From Oceanicaulis sp. (lineage in GTDB: Bacteria > Pseudomonadota > Alphaproteobacteria > Caulobacterales > Maricaulaceae): a stretch of 49,841 nucleotides of DNA. Positions 32,475 to 41,904 of this stretch are shown here, piece after piece. The notes beneath the pieces are model-generated. The model did no database searches, was not told where the DNA came from, and worked only from the letters and a program-made list of their open reading frames with translations. A program made the position numbers and the translations under genes. Positions within the stretch are counted from its first letter, which is position 1. Each line of letters begins with the position of its first letter. The stretch lies in the NCBI GenBank assembly GCA_022565365.1, contig JAIUMW010000002.1, positions 1 to 49,841 on the forward strand, read 5' to 3'.

Positions 32475-33925
32475 AGCGTCACCCCCCGCTTCCAGATGGC
32501 GATCTCGCGTTCATCATTGATTTCATTGCGGGTTCGTGCGCCCGACGCGGTCGCCAGCAACAGCTCGAACAGGCGGACAGAGGCGGCCTCCAAGGGCTCG
32601 CCCTCTATAATTGTCCCCGCATCAAAATCGATCCAGTGCGCCTTCCGGTGCGCCAGATCGCTGTTCGATGCGAGTTTCAAAGTGGGGGCAGGAAAGCCCA
32701 GCGGCGTGCCGCGTCCTGTTGTAAAAACAATGATATGCGCCCCCGCCGCCGCCAGCGCCGTGGAGGATACCGCGTCATTTCCGGGCGCTTCCAGCAGAGT
32801 GAGGCCCGGCGTGTCCGCCGCCTGCCCATACCCGATGACAGATGTCAGCGCCGCTTGGCCGGCTTTCTGCACCGCGCCGAGGGACTTTTCCTCCAGCGTG
32901 GTGATGCCGCCGGCGATGTTTCCCGGCGACGGGTTTTCGTGAACCGGTTGATGATGATCAGTAAAATAGCGCTTGAAGCGGGTGATGAGGTCGGCGCCGG
33001 CGTTGAAGATATCCTCGCTCACAGCGCGGTTCAAAAGCAGGTGCTCGGCGCCGAACATTTCGGGGATTTCGGTGATCAGGCTGGTCCCGCCCGCCGCCGT
33101 GACAAGGTCCGTCATCCGCCCGGCCAGAGGGTTGGCTGTGAGCCCCGAAAACCCGTCCGATCCGCCGCATTTCACCCCTATTTTCAAAGCGCTGACAGGG
33201 CAGGGGGTGCGCCTGTCCCGAGCCGCTATCCCCGCCAGTTCGGCCGTCAGCGCCAGCCCGGCCTCCAGCTCGTCGCCATCGGCCTGCGCCCGAAGCGTGC
33301 GCACCCTAGCCGGATCGAGACCCGGCGCGGCCTCCAGCAGCGCGTCTATCTGATTGGATTCACAGCCCAATCCGACGATCAAAACACCGCCCGCATTGGG
33401 ATGGCTCGCCAGTGCAGCCAGGATCGCACGGGTGCCCTCCAGATCATCCCCCCGCTGCGAACATCCGAACGGATGGGTGATAGCGTGCACCCCGTCCACA
33501 TCGCCGGCATGGCGCCGCGTAGCTTCCGCCGCGATGCGCTGGGCAGTGCGGGCGACGCATCCCACTGTTGCTATGATCCAGATTTCATTGCGGATTCCGA
33601 CCCGCCCATCGGTGCGGTGATAACCGGCGAAGGTACGCTGCGCCGCCGGTGAAGCCTGTGCGGCGGGGGCTGTATCCGGCGCATAGATGAGCGCGCTGTC
33701 AGGCGTCAGCGCCGTCGCCAGATTATGCGAATGCACATGATCGCCCGGCGCGATTTCACACATCGCCCGGCCGATCGGCCAGCCGTATCGGATGACGTAA
33801 CCGCCTGTTTTGACAGGCTCCAGCGCGATCTTGTGGCCGCGCGGAACCGCGCCTTTGAGCGTCAGGATCTGACCGGCTGCTGCCACAGTTTCACCGGCGC
33901 TGACATCACGCAGCGCAATCGCCAC
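32471..33925 (-). CDS. uxaA: Altronate dehydratase (UxaA family); true start may lie further upstream
   Basis: GHKIALEPVKTGGYVIRYGWPIGRAMCEIAPGDHVHSHNLATAL; FAGYHRTDGRVGIRNEIWIIATVGCVARTAQRIA; HPFGCSQRGDD; LKIGVKCGGSDGFSGLTANPLAGRMTDLV. Confidence 0.93.
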   Translation of the reverse strand: MAIALRDVSAGETVAAAGQILTLKGAVPRGHKIALEPVKTGGYVIRYGWPIGRAMCEIAPGDHVHSHNLATALTPDSALIYAPDTAPAAQASPAAQRTFAGYHRTDGRVGIRNEIWIIATVGCVARTAQRIAAEATRRHAGDVDGVHAITHPFGCSQRGDDLEGTRAILAALASHPNAGGVLIVGLGCESNQIDALLEAAPGLDPARVRTLRAQADGDELEAGLALTAELAGIAARDRRTPCPVSALKIGVKCGGSDGFSGLTANPLAGRMTDLVTAAGGTSLITEIPEMFGAEHLLLNRAVSEDIFNAGADLITRFKRYFTDHHQPVHENPSPGNIAGGITTLEEKSLGAVQKAGQAALTSVIGYGQAADTPGLTLLEAPGNDAVSSTALAAAGAHIIVFTTGRGTPLGFPAPTLKLASNSDLAHRKAHWIDFDAGTIIEGEPLEAASVRLFELLLATASGARTRNEINDEREIAIWKRGVTL

Positions 33926-34015
33926 ATTGTCGCGTGGCGATACTTGGAACAGGCTGAGCCCTTCCGGGTTTTGCGTCTCGCCTAACAGCGCCGCCTCCTC
34001 TTGTCTCGCATGCAG

Positions 34016-34029
34016 GAAACCGGTGTCAT
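34016..34029. promoter_or_regulatory. Candidate LacI-family operator A (GAAACCGGTGTCAT)
   Basis: Contains ACCGGTGTCAT; lies between the divergent uxaA operon and lacI-type gene. Confidence 0.65.
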
Positions 34030-34162
34030 CCTGTGCAAGGTTCTAGATCAGCACAGCCGCCAACGCCATATCACGCCGCCACAAGCGGCTTGCCGCAAGG
34101 CTGGCGCTCCGTGCTATGGCTGTCACAAAGGTGCTGCGCGCCGATTTGTTCAGGGTTTTCAG

Positions 34163-35242
34163 ATGACGAGCAGACGCCCGATCTACCGTGACGATGCTGG
34201 CGACGCCGGTCGCGCCGGCGCCCTTCGCAAGCGCGCGACGATCAATGATATCGCCCGGCTGGCCGGCGTCTCAAAAAAGACGATCAGCCGGGTGATCAAC
34301 GATTCTCCGTTCGTCAAAGTCGAAACCCGCGACAAGATCCGCGCCATCATGAAGGAGCTGGGCTACCGCCCGGACCCGCAGGCGCGCGGGCTGGCGTTCC
34401 GCCGCTCCTTCCTGATCGGCATGATCTACGACAATCCGAACCCGCAATATGTGGTCAATGTCCAGCAGGGCATTCTGGAAGCCGTCCGGGATTCCGGTTT
34501 TGAGCTGGTGGTGCACCCGTGCAACCGGTCCGATCCCGGCTTCCTTGAAAAGGTCCGGTCCTTCGTCGAGCAGCTAAAACTGTTCGGCGTGGTGCTGACG
34601 CCGTCAGTCTCCGAGGACGATGATCTTGTGGCGATTTTGCGTGAGCTGGACTGCCCTTATGTGCGTGTCGCGTCGGTTTCGCTGGACGAGGCCGAGCGCA
34701 TGATCGTCACCCACGACTCTGAGGGCGCCGCCGAGGCGGCCCGTCATCTGGCGGCTCTGGGCCATTCCCGCGTCGCGTTCATCAGCGGCCCGCCCAGCTT
34801 CCGCTCCTCATATGAGCGCCGGCGCGGCCTGGCTGAAGGTCTGGCTGAAAATGGCATCGCGCTGCAGGACCGCTATGTGGTCGAAGGCGCCTATACCTTT
34901 GATTCCGGTGTCGATTGCGCGCGCAAGCTGTTGGCCATGGACGAACCGCCTACCGCCATTTTTACAGGCAATGACGAGATGGCGGCTGGCGTCTACACCG
35001 CGGCCCGAGACGCAGGCGTGGCCATCCCCGATGCGCTGTCAGTCGTCGGCTTTGACGACAGCCCGATCGCTGCGCGCCTGTGGCCGCCGCTGACTTCTGT
35101 GAAGCTGCCGATCAAGGACATGGGCCGGTTCGCCGCTGAAAAGCTGATCGATCTGGCGAGGCCGGAGGGCGAGCGGCGCAGCCGGAACCCGCTGGTGCGG
35201 CCCGGCCTTGCGGTTCGCGAGTCCACCAACACGCCAGGCTGA
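34163..35242 (+). CDS. LacI family transcriptional regulator, predicted uronate regulator
   Basis: RATINDIARLAGVSKKTISRVINDSPFVKVETRDKIRAIMKELGYRPDPQARGLAFRRSFLIGMIYDNPNPQYVVNVQQGI...SVVGFDDSPIAARLWPPLTSVKLPIKDMGRFAAEKLI; ORF opens at 34001. Confidence 0.95.
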   Translation: MTSRRPIYRDDAGDAGRAGALRKRATINDIARLAGVSKKTISRVINDSPFVKVETRDKIRAIMKELGYRPDPQARGLAFRRSFLIGMIYDNPNPQYVVNVQQGILEAVRDSGFELVVHPCNRSDPGFLEKVRSFVEQLKLFGVVLTPSVSEDDDLVAILRELDCPYVRVASVSLDEAERMIVTHDSEGAAEAARHLAALGHSRVAFISGPPSFRSSYERRRGLAEGLAENGIALQDRYVVEGAYTFDSGVDCARKLLAMDEPPTAIFTGNDEMAAGVYTAARDAGVAIPDALSVVGFDDSPIAARLWPPLTSVKLPIKDMGRFAAEKLIDLARPEGERRSRNPLVRPGLAVRESTNTPG

Positions 35243-35282
35243 GGCGGGCGGCGCCACGCGGCGTGCGGCCTTGAAATCACGC

Positions 35283-35297
35283 ATGACACCGGTTACC
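35283..35297. promoter_or_regulatory. Candidate LacI-family operator B (ATGACACCGGTTACC)
   Basis: Reverse complement contains ACCGGTGTCAT; 53 nt upstream of the uxaC start; same 15-mer as site E. Confidence 0.7.
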
Positions 35298-35349
35298 AAA
35301 GATGCATCCGGCGCCGGTGCGAAACACAAGATGACCGGGGAGGAACGCC

Positions 35350-36810
35350 ATGGCCCATCAGCCGCTGACGCTGAATCCAGACCGGTTATTGCCCGCTGAT
35401 CCGGCGACCCGCGCCATTGCGCGCGATCTGTACAAGTCCGTGCGCGATCTGCCGATCATCAGCCCCCATGGCCATACAGACCCGTCATGGTTTTCGCTGA
35501 ACGCGCCTTTTGGCGACCCGACCGAGCTGTTGCTGGCGCCGGATCATTATCTCTACCGCATGCTCTACAGTCAGGGCGTGACGCTGGAGGCGCTGGGGGT
35601 CTCTTCACGCGCTGGCGGGCCTGACACCGATCCCCGCGAGGCGTGGCGGACATTCGCCGGCCATTTCCACCTGTTTCGCGGCACGCCGTCGGCGATGTGG
35701 CTCAACCATGTCTTTGTGGACGTGTTCGGCCTTGATGTGCGGCTCAGCGCCCAGACGGCGGACCATTATTACGATGTGATCGACAATGCGCTGAAGACCC
35801 CGGCCTTCCGGCCGCGCGCCCTGTTTGACCGGTTTGGGATCGAGCTTCTGGCTACGACCGAATCCCCGGTCGATGCGCTTGACCATCATCATGCCATCGC
35901 CGCCTCCGGCTGGGGCGGGCGCGTCATCACCACCTACCGGCCTGACGCCGTCATCGCCGCGGAGTTTGACGGCTTTGCCGACGCTCTGGAGGCGTTCGGC
36001 GAGATCACCAATGAGGACGTGTTCAGCTGGCGTGGCTATCTGGAAGCCCACCGTGTGCGCCGGGGTGAGTTTCAGGCCGCCGGTGCGACCGCAACCGATC
36101 ATGGCCACCCCACGGCGGCCACAGCCGATCTGTCCAAAGCCGGCGCTGAAGCGTTGTTCGCCAAGGTGGTGCGCGGTGAAGCGGACGCAGCCGAGGCCGA
36201 GCTGTTCCGCGCCCAGATGCTGACTGAAATGGCGCGGATGAGCCTTGATGATGGTCTGGTCATGCAGATCCATCCCGGATCATTTCGCAATCACAATGCA
36301 GGCCTTCACGCCAGTCATGGGCGCGACAGGGGGGCGGACATCCCCACCCGCACCGACTATGTGCGCGCGCTGAAGCCGCTGCTGGACCGGTTCGGCAATG
36401 ACCCCCGGCTCGCCATCATCGTGTTTACGCTGGATGAAAGCGCCTATGCACGCGAGCTGGCGCCGCTCGCGGGGCATTACCCGGTGCTCAGGCTCGGCCC
36501 TGCCTGGTGGTTTCATGACAGCCCGGAAGGCATGCGCCGTTTCCGTGAGCAGACCACCGAGACGGCGGGCTTCTACAACACGGTCGGTTTCAACGACGAT
36601 ACCCGCGCCTTCCTGTCGATCCCGGCGCGCCATGACGTGTCGCGCCGTGTCGATTGCAGCTTCCTGGCGCGGCTCGTCGCCGAGCATCGGCTTGACCTTG
36701 ATGAGGCGGCCGAGCTGGCGCAGGACCTCGCCTATAACCTCGCCAAATCCGCCTACCGGCTGGACGAGCCGGACTATGGCGACACCCGCAATTCCCTGAA
36801 ATCAGCCTAA
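35350..36810 (+). CDS. uxaC: Glucuronate/galacturonate isomerase
   Basis: [44 protein letters not shown]...[47 protein letters not shown]. Confidence 0.96.
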   Translation: MAHQPLTLNPDRLLPADPATRAIARDLYKSVRDLPIISPHGHTDPSWFSLNAPFGDPTELLLAPDHYLYRMLYSQGVTLEALGVSSRAGGPDTDPREAWRTFAGHFHLFRGTPSAMWLNHVFVDVFGLDVRLSAQTADHYYDVIDNALKTPAFRPRALFDRFGIELLATTESPVDALDHHHAIAASGWGGRVITTYRPDAVIAAEFDGFADALEAFGEITNEDVFSWRGYLEAHRVRRGEFQAAGATATDHGHPTAATADLSKAGAEALFAKVVRGEADAAEAELFRAQMLTEMARMSLDDGLVMQIHPGSFRNHNAGLHASHGRDRGADIPTRTDYVRALKPLLDRFGNDPRLAIIVFTLDESAYARELAPLAGHYPVLRLGPAWWFHDSPEGMRRFREQTTETAGFYNTVGFNDDTRAFLSIPARHDVSRRVDCSFLARLVAEHRLDLDEAAELAQDLAYNLAKSAYRLDEPDYGDTRNSLKSA

Positions 36811-36826
36811 AACGGAGGCATCAATC

Positions 36827-37675
36827 ATGTTCAACAAGACCCTTCAGGCGACCCATCCCGACATGATGGACGGCGCCAGCAATGATGATCTGCGCAATCG
36901 CTATCTGGCTGACGGGCTGTTCGAGGCAGGCCAGGTCCGGCTCGTCTACTCTCACAACGAACGCTTCGTCATCGGCGGCGCCTGGCCAGCCGGCAAGCCG
37001 GTTTCCCTGCCCGTCCAGACCGAACCGGAATCAGCCAAGGGCCATCCCTTCCTGGAACGGCGCGAAATGGCAGCAGTCAATGTCGGTGACGGGGCTGGCG
37101 CGATCATTGTGGATGGCCAGCGCCATGAGCTGGCCGAGCGTGACGCGCTCTACATCCCCATGGGGGTGAAAGAGGTCGTGTTTGAAAGCGCGTCGGCGGA
37201 CAAGCCGGCCCAGTTCTATATTGTCAGCTGTCCGGCTCACGCGGCTTACGAGGTGAAGAAAATCTCCATCGCGGATGCGACGCCTCTCGAGCGCGGCACG
37301 ATGGAGGAGAGCAATCAGCGCACCATTTATCAGTTCGTGGTGCCGGGCATTTGCCAGTCCGCCCAGCTGCTCATGGGCATGACGATCCTCAAACCCGGCA
37401 GCGTCTGGAACACCATGCCGCCACATCTGCATGACCGGCGCTCGGAGATCTACTTCTACTTCGGTCTGGGCGAGAAGGGCCGCGTCTTCCACTTCATGGG
37501 TGAGGCCGACAATGCCCGCCACATCGTGGTGTCCGACAAGGAGGCGGTGATCTCGCCGCCCTGGTCGATCCACATGGGTTCGGGCGTGTCCAACTACATC
37601 TTCATCTGGGCGATGGCCGGGGAGAATCTCGACTACACCGACATGAATGTCCTCGATATCTGCCAGCTCAAGTGA
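36827..37675 (+). CDS. kduI: 5-dehydro-4-deoxy-D-glucuronate isomerase
   Basis: [54 protein letters not shown]...[20 protein letters not shown]...[34 protein letters not shown]. Confidence 0.97.
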   Translation: MFNKTLQATHPDMMDGASNDDLRNRYLADGLFEAGQVRLVYSHNERFVIGGAWPAGKPVSLPVQTEPESAKGHPFLERREMAAVNVGDGAGAIIVDGQRHELAERDALYIPMGVKEVVFESASADKPAQFYIVSCPAHAAYEVKKISIADATPLERGTMEESNQRTIYQFVVPGICQSAQLLMGMTILKPGSVWNTMPPHLHDRRSEIYFYFGLGEKGRVFHFMGEADNARHIVVSDKEAVISPPWSIHMGSGVSNYIFIWAMAGENLDYTDMNVLDICQLK

Positions 37676-37679
37676 GGCG

Positions 37680-38441
37680 ATGATGGCCGCGTCTTTCAGT
37701 CTTGAGGGCAAGACCGCCCTCGTTACCGGGGCCAATACGGGCCTGGGCCAGGCCATCGCCGTCGCGCTCGCGCAGGCGGGCGCCAATATCGCCGCCGTTG
37801 GGCGTTCCAGTGCGCAGGCAACCGGCGAACAGGTCGAGGCGGCCGGGCGGTGCTTTGCGGAAATTACCGCCGATCTGGGCGACGTGTCCTGCGTGAAGGG
37901 CGTCGTCGATCAGGCGGTCGCCAGGCTCGGCGGCGTCGACATTCTCGTCAACAACGCCGGAATCATCCGCCGCAATGACGCGCTGGAGTTCACCGAGGAC
38001 GACTGGGACTCGGTGATGAATGTGAACCTGAAATCGGTGTTTTTCCTGTCCCAGGCGGCAGCCCGCCACATGGCCGCCGAAGGCAAGCCCGGCAAGATCA
38101 TCAATATCGCGTCCATGCTGTCCTTCCAGGGCGGGATTCGCGTGGCTTCCTACACCGCCAGCAAGAGCGGCGTTGCGGGGCTGACCAAGCTTCTGGCCAA
38201 TGAATGGGCCGCCCGGGGGATCAATGTGAACGCGATCGCTCCGGGCTATTTTGCGACCAATAACACCGAAGCCCTGCGCGCCGATGAAAAGCGCAATACA
38301 GAGATTCTCGCGCGCATTCCGGCCGGGCGTTGGGGCGATCCGGGTGATCTGGGCGGCGCGGCTGTCTTTCTGTCATCTTCCGCCGCCGACTATGTCCACG
38401 GGACAGTCCTAGCAGTGGACGGTGGCTGGTTAGCGCGTTGA
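37680..38441 (+). CDS. kduD: 2-dehydro-3-deoxy-D-gluconate 5-dehydrogenase (SDR family)
   Basis: FSLEGKTALVTGANTGLGQAIAVALAQAGANIAAVGR...DILVNNAGIIRRNDALEFTEDDWDSVMNVNLKSVFFLSQAAARHM...YTASKSGVAGLTKLLANEWAARGINVNAIAPGYFATNNTEALRAD. Confidence 0.95.
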   Translation: MMAASFSLEGKTALVTGANTGLGQAIAVALAQAGANIAAVGRSSAQATGEQVEAAGRCFAEITADLGDVSCVKGVVDQAVARLGGVDILVNNAGIIRRNDALEFTEDDWDSVMNVNLKSVFFLSQAAARHMAAEGKPGKIINIASMLSFQGGIRVASYTASKSGVAGLTKLLANEWAARGINVNAIAPGYFATNNTEALRADEKRNTEILARIPAGRWGDPGDLGGAAVFLSSSAADYVHGTVLAVDGGWLAR

Positions 38442-38485
38442 ATTGTATATCTAAAAACAGCAAATAAAGATTTTGAATCTATGTA

Positions 38486-38503
38486 TTGATACCGGTGTCA
38501 TCA
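38486..38503. promoter_or_regulatory. Candidate LacI-family operator C (TTGATACCGGTGTCATCA)
   Basis: Contains ACCGGTGTCAT at 38491-38501, upstream of the 38669 TBDR; overlaps a plausible TTGATA -35 element. Confidence 0.7.
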
Positions 38504-38581
38504 TCGTGCCATAGTTGATTGGACCCCGAGGCGTGACATCCAGGCCGGGAAGCAGCGCGGCGAGTTCTGCCGCCACGAAAA

Positions 38582-38599
38582 TTGCTACCGGTGTCATGG
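38582..38599. promoter_or_regulatory. Candidate LacI-family operator D (TTGCTACCGGTGTCATGG)
   Basis: Contains ACCGGTGTCAT at 38587-38597, exactly 96 bp from the same position in site C. Confidence 0.7.
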
Positions 38600-38668
38600 A
38601 CGGTTCGGCGGGAGTCGAAACAAAGTTCGAGGCAAGCCGAAAACGGCTGCCGCAGGGGAGGAAGAACG

Positions 38669-41404
38669 ATGTCTACAACCAACGGAATGGCGCGTGCGCG
38701 TTTCTGGCTCGCCAGCGTGTCCGCGATCGGCCTGTCCGCGGCAATGGCGTCCGCGCCGGCTTTGGCCCAGGACGAGGCCCCCGCAGCGAGCGGTCCCACC
38801 GATACCGTCACAGTCACCGGCTATCGCTCGTCGCTGCAGGCTGCGGCCGCGGTCAAGCGCGAGGAGACCGGCGTTGTCGACGCCATCGTGGCTGACGATA
38901 TCGCCGCATTTCCGGACCTTAACCTGGCCGAGGCGATCCAGCGCCTGCCCGGCGTGGCGATCGACCGTGACGCCGGCGAGGGGCGCCAGATCACGGTGCG
39001 CGGCCTGAGCCCTGACTTTTCGCGCGTGCGCATCAACGGCATGGAAGCGCTGAGCGTCACCGGCGGCACGGACTCGTCCGGCGGCGGCAACCGCTCGCGC
39101 TCGTTCGACTTCAACACGTTCGCGTCCGAGCTCTTCCAGTCCGTGGTGATCCGCAAAACCCAGTCCGCCTCGGTGGCCGAAGGCTCGCTGGGCGCTACGG
39201 TTGATCTGCGCACCGCGCGCCCGTTCGACTATAGCGGCTTCATCTTCGCCGCCGGCGCGCAGGCCGGATGGAATGACCTGTCCGAAGAGTTCAATCCACG
39301 TGTCACCGGCCTGATCTCCGATCAGAACCAGGCTGGCACGGTTGGCTGGCTGATCTCGCTGGCCTATTCAGACCGCGCCCAGCTTGAAGAGGGCCACTCC
39401 ACGGTTCGCTGGCAGAATGCGAACAGCTTCGGCGGCTGCACCGCCTGCGCCACCCCGGCGGATGTCACCGCCGTGAACAACGCCTTCCATCCGCGGATTC
39501 CGCGTTATGGCCGCCTGGTGCATGAGCAGGAGCGGCTGGGCATTACCGGCTCGCTGCAATTCCGCCCGAGCGCCGTGACCGAGATCACGTTTGATGTGCT
39601 GTACTCGCGCTTTGACGCGACCCGGAACGAGCAATTCCTGGAGAACTTCTCGTTCTCCCGGGGCGGCAGCGGCGTGCCTCAACTGGTCGGCAAACCGGCC
39701 CAGATAGTCACCGCCTACGAGATCGACGCGAACAACAACCTGATCTTTGGCCGCTTCGACAATAACGACATCTATGCCGAGCACCGGTATGACGAGCTGA
39801 CCACCGAGTTCAGGCAGTTCACGGCGAACATCACGCATGACTTCACGGACCGTTTCCGTGTGGACGCCCTCATCGGCATGGCGGAATCAAGCTTCTCCAA
39901 CCCGGTGCAGTCGACGATCCTGTTCACCAATTTCGATTCGCCCGGCTTCTCGTACGACTATCGCGGGAACAGCCGTACGCCGCTGATCGAATGGGGTTTT
40001 GATGTCAATGACCCCACCAACTACCTGCTGACCGAGACGCGTGACCGGCCGAACTATGTCGATAACTCGTACAACACGGCCCAGTTCAACGCCGAGTTCG
40101 ACTTCAGCGACACGATTACGCTGCGTGCTGGCCTGAACTGGAAGAGCTATGAGTTCGACAGCTGGGAAGCGCGCCGCGACCTGCTGCTGCCGGCGGCTGA
40201 CTGGATTCCGGTGACGGCGGCCATGGCTACACAGGTGAACGGTTTCGGCTCGGGCCTTGGCATGCCGTCGGGCAATGTCACCAGCTGGGCTATCCCGGAT
40301 GTCGCCGCGGTCGCCGCGATGGTGGGCCTGTATGGGCGCCCGCTGACACCGCAAAACGGCAATATCCGCAATGTGCAGGAAGACAATCTGGGCGGTTACG
40401 CCCAAATGGCGTTCAATTCCGAGCTTGGCGGCATGCCGGTGCGCGGTGATCTGGGCGTGCGGGTCGTGCGCACGGAAACCAGCTCCACCGGCATTATCTC
40501 GGGCGTTCAGGTGACGGTGGACAACGAGTACACCGACACCCTGCCCAGCTTGAACCTCGCGATCGAGCCGACCAGCAATATGGTGCTGCGCTTCGGCGCC
40601 GCCCAGGTGATCTCGCGGCCTTCGCTGGGTGCTTTGACGCCGGGCGGCAATGTCTCGGGCACCGCCTATACGGTCAGTTATGGCAATCCCTTCCTCGACC
40701 CCTTCCGCGCCAATAATTTCGATGTAAGCGCGGAATGGTATTTCGAGGATGACTCGCTGTTCGCGATCGCCCTGTTCTACAAGGATATCGGCTCGTTTGT
40801 GGCGCGCGCCACCGAGACCATTCCCTACAGTGCGACCGGCCTGCCCAACACGGCTGTTGCAGCTGGCACGCCGCTGGCAGGGGACCTGGCGGCCGGCCTT
40901 GACCCGCTGGTGGATGTCAGCCGGAACGTGAACGGTCAGGGCGGCGACCTCACCGGGTTTGAAGTGCAGTGGGTGCGCCCGTTCAACTTCCTGCCCGCCC
41001 CGTTTGACCGGTTCGGTGCGGTGATGAACTACACCTGGGTCGACTCCGAGGTGAATTACGGCGCCGCCGGGACCAACCAGCTGACCGGCCTGTCACGCAA
41101 CTCGTATAACGCCACGCTCTACTATGAAGACGAGCGTCTGAGCGCGCGGGTCTCGGTCAATGCGCGTGATGCGTATCTGACCAATTTCCCGGGCCGCAAC
41201 GGCAATGACGAAGAGGGCAAGGAAAGCACGTTCAACGTCGACGCCGCCGTCCGGTATCAGCTCACCGACCGGGTGACGCTGACCTTCGACGGAATCAATC
41301 TCACCGACGAGTTCAACAGCCAGTACGCCGACAGCTCCAACCGGGTGTCGGTCTATCACCACACGGGCCGCGAATACCTGTTCGGTGTCCGCTACCGCTA
41401 CTGA
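38669..41404 (+). CDS. TonB-dependent receptor, predicted oligouronide uptake
   Basis: Signal peptide; DTVTVTGYRSSLQAAAAVKREETGVVDAIVADDIAAFPDLNLAEAIQRLPGVAIDRDAGEGRQITVRGLSPDFSRVRINGMEAL...; C-terminal YHHTGREYLFGVRYRY. Confidence 0.95.
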   Translation: MSTTNGMARARFWLASVSAIGLSAAMASAPALAQDEAPAASGPTDTVTVTGYRSSLQAAAAVKREETGVVDAIVADDIAAFPDLNLAEAIQRLPGVAIDRDAGEGRQITVRGLSPDFSRVRINGMEALSVTGGTDSSGGGNRSRSFDFNTFASELFQSVVIRKTQSASVAEGSLGATVDLRTARPFDYSGFIFAAGAQAGWNDLSEEFNPRVTGLISDQNQAGTVGWLISLAYSDRAQLEEGHSTVRWQNANSFGGCTACATPADVTAVNNAFHPRIPRYGRLVHEQERLGITGSLQFRPSAVTEITFDVLYSRFDATRNEQFLENFSFSRGGSGVPQLVGKPAQIVTAYEIDANNNLIFGRFDNNDIYAEHRYDELTTEFRQFTANITHDFTDRFRVDALIGMAESSFSNPVQSTILFTNFDSPGFSYDYRGNSRTPLIEWGFDVNDPTNYLLTETRDRPNYVDNSYNTAQFNAEFDFSDTITLRAGLNWKSYEFDSWEARRDLLLPAADWIPVTAAMATQVNGFGSGLGMPSGNVTSWAIPDVAAVAAMVGLYGRPLTPQNGNIRNVQEDNLGGYAQMAFNSELGGMPVRGDLGVRVVRTETSSTGIISGVQVTVDNEYTDTLPSLNLAIEPTSNMVLRFGAAQVISRPSLGALTPGGNVSGTAYTVSYGNPFLDPFRANNFDVSAEWYFEDDSLFAIALFYKDIGSFVARATETIPYSATGLPNTAVAAGTPLAGDLAAGLDPLVDVSRNVNGQGGDLTGFEVQWVRPFNFLPAPFDRFGAVMNYTWVDSEVNYGAAGTNQLTGLSRNSYNATLYYEDERLSARVSVNARDAYLTNFPGRNGNDEEGKESTFNVDAAVRYQLTDRVTLTFDGINLTDEFNSQYADSSNRVSVYHHTGREYLFGVRYRY

Positions 41405-41433
41405 TGTCTCCTTGTAGCTGAGGTCCCCCTTGG

Positions 41434-41468
41434 CCCCGGATCAGCGTGCTGGTCCGGGGTTTTCTTTA
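41434..41468 (+). terminator. Rho-independent terminator of the TBDR
   Basis: CCCCGGA(41434-41440)...TCCGGGG(41453-41459) followed by TTTTCTTT. Confidence 0.85.
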
Positions 41469-41487
41469 TCTGGAGCCAGAGCCGGTC

Positions 41488-41856
41488 ATGAAATCGCTCG
41501 GACTTGTTGCGCATGACGCCTGCAAACCGGTCCTGCTCAGCTGGGTTGGTGATCAGCTGAGCTGGCTGGGGGACAAGGATTTGTACGCCACGGGCACCAC
41601 CGGCGCACAGCTGAACGCGGCTTATCCCGCGCTACAGGTGACGGCGCTCAAGAGCGGTCCGCTGGGCGGGGATCAGCAGCTTGGCGCGATGATCGCCGAA
41701 GGGCGTCTGGACGCGCTGATATTCTTCACCGATCCGATGAGCCCGCAGCCCCACGATGTGGATGTGAAAGCGCTGACGCGTCTGGCCGTGCTCTACGACA
41801 TCCCGCTGGCGCTGAACCGGGCGAGCGCCATGGCGCTGTTGAGCGCGCGCGCCTGA
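41488..41856 (+). CDS. mgsA: Methylglyoxal synthase
   Basis: MKSLGLVAHDACKPVLLSWVG...LYATGTTGAQL...VTALKSGPLGGDQQLGAMIAEGRLDALIFFTDPMSPQPHDVDVKALTRLAVLYDIPLALNRASA. Confidence 0.93.
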   Translation: MKSLGLVAHDACKPVLLSWVGDQLSWLGDKDLYATGTTGAQLNAAYPALQVTALKSGPLGGDQQLGAMIAEGRLDALIFFTDPMSPQPHDVDVKALTRLAVLYDIPLALNRASAMALLSARA

Positions 41857-41904
41857 TGGCCGGAGTCGGCATGGCGGTGCGCCAGCGCGCTGGCGGACGC
41901 GGTG

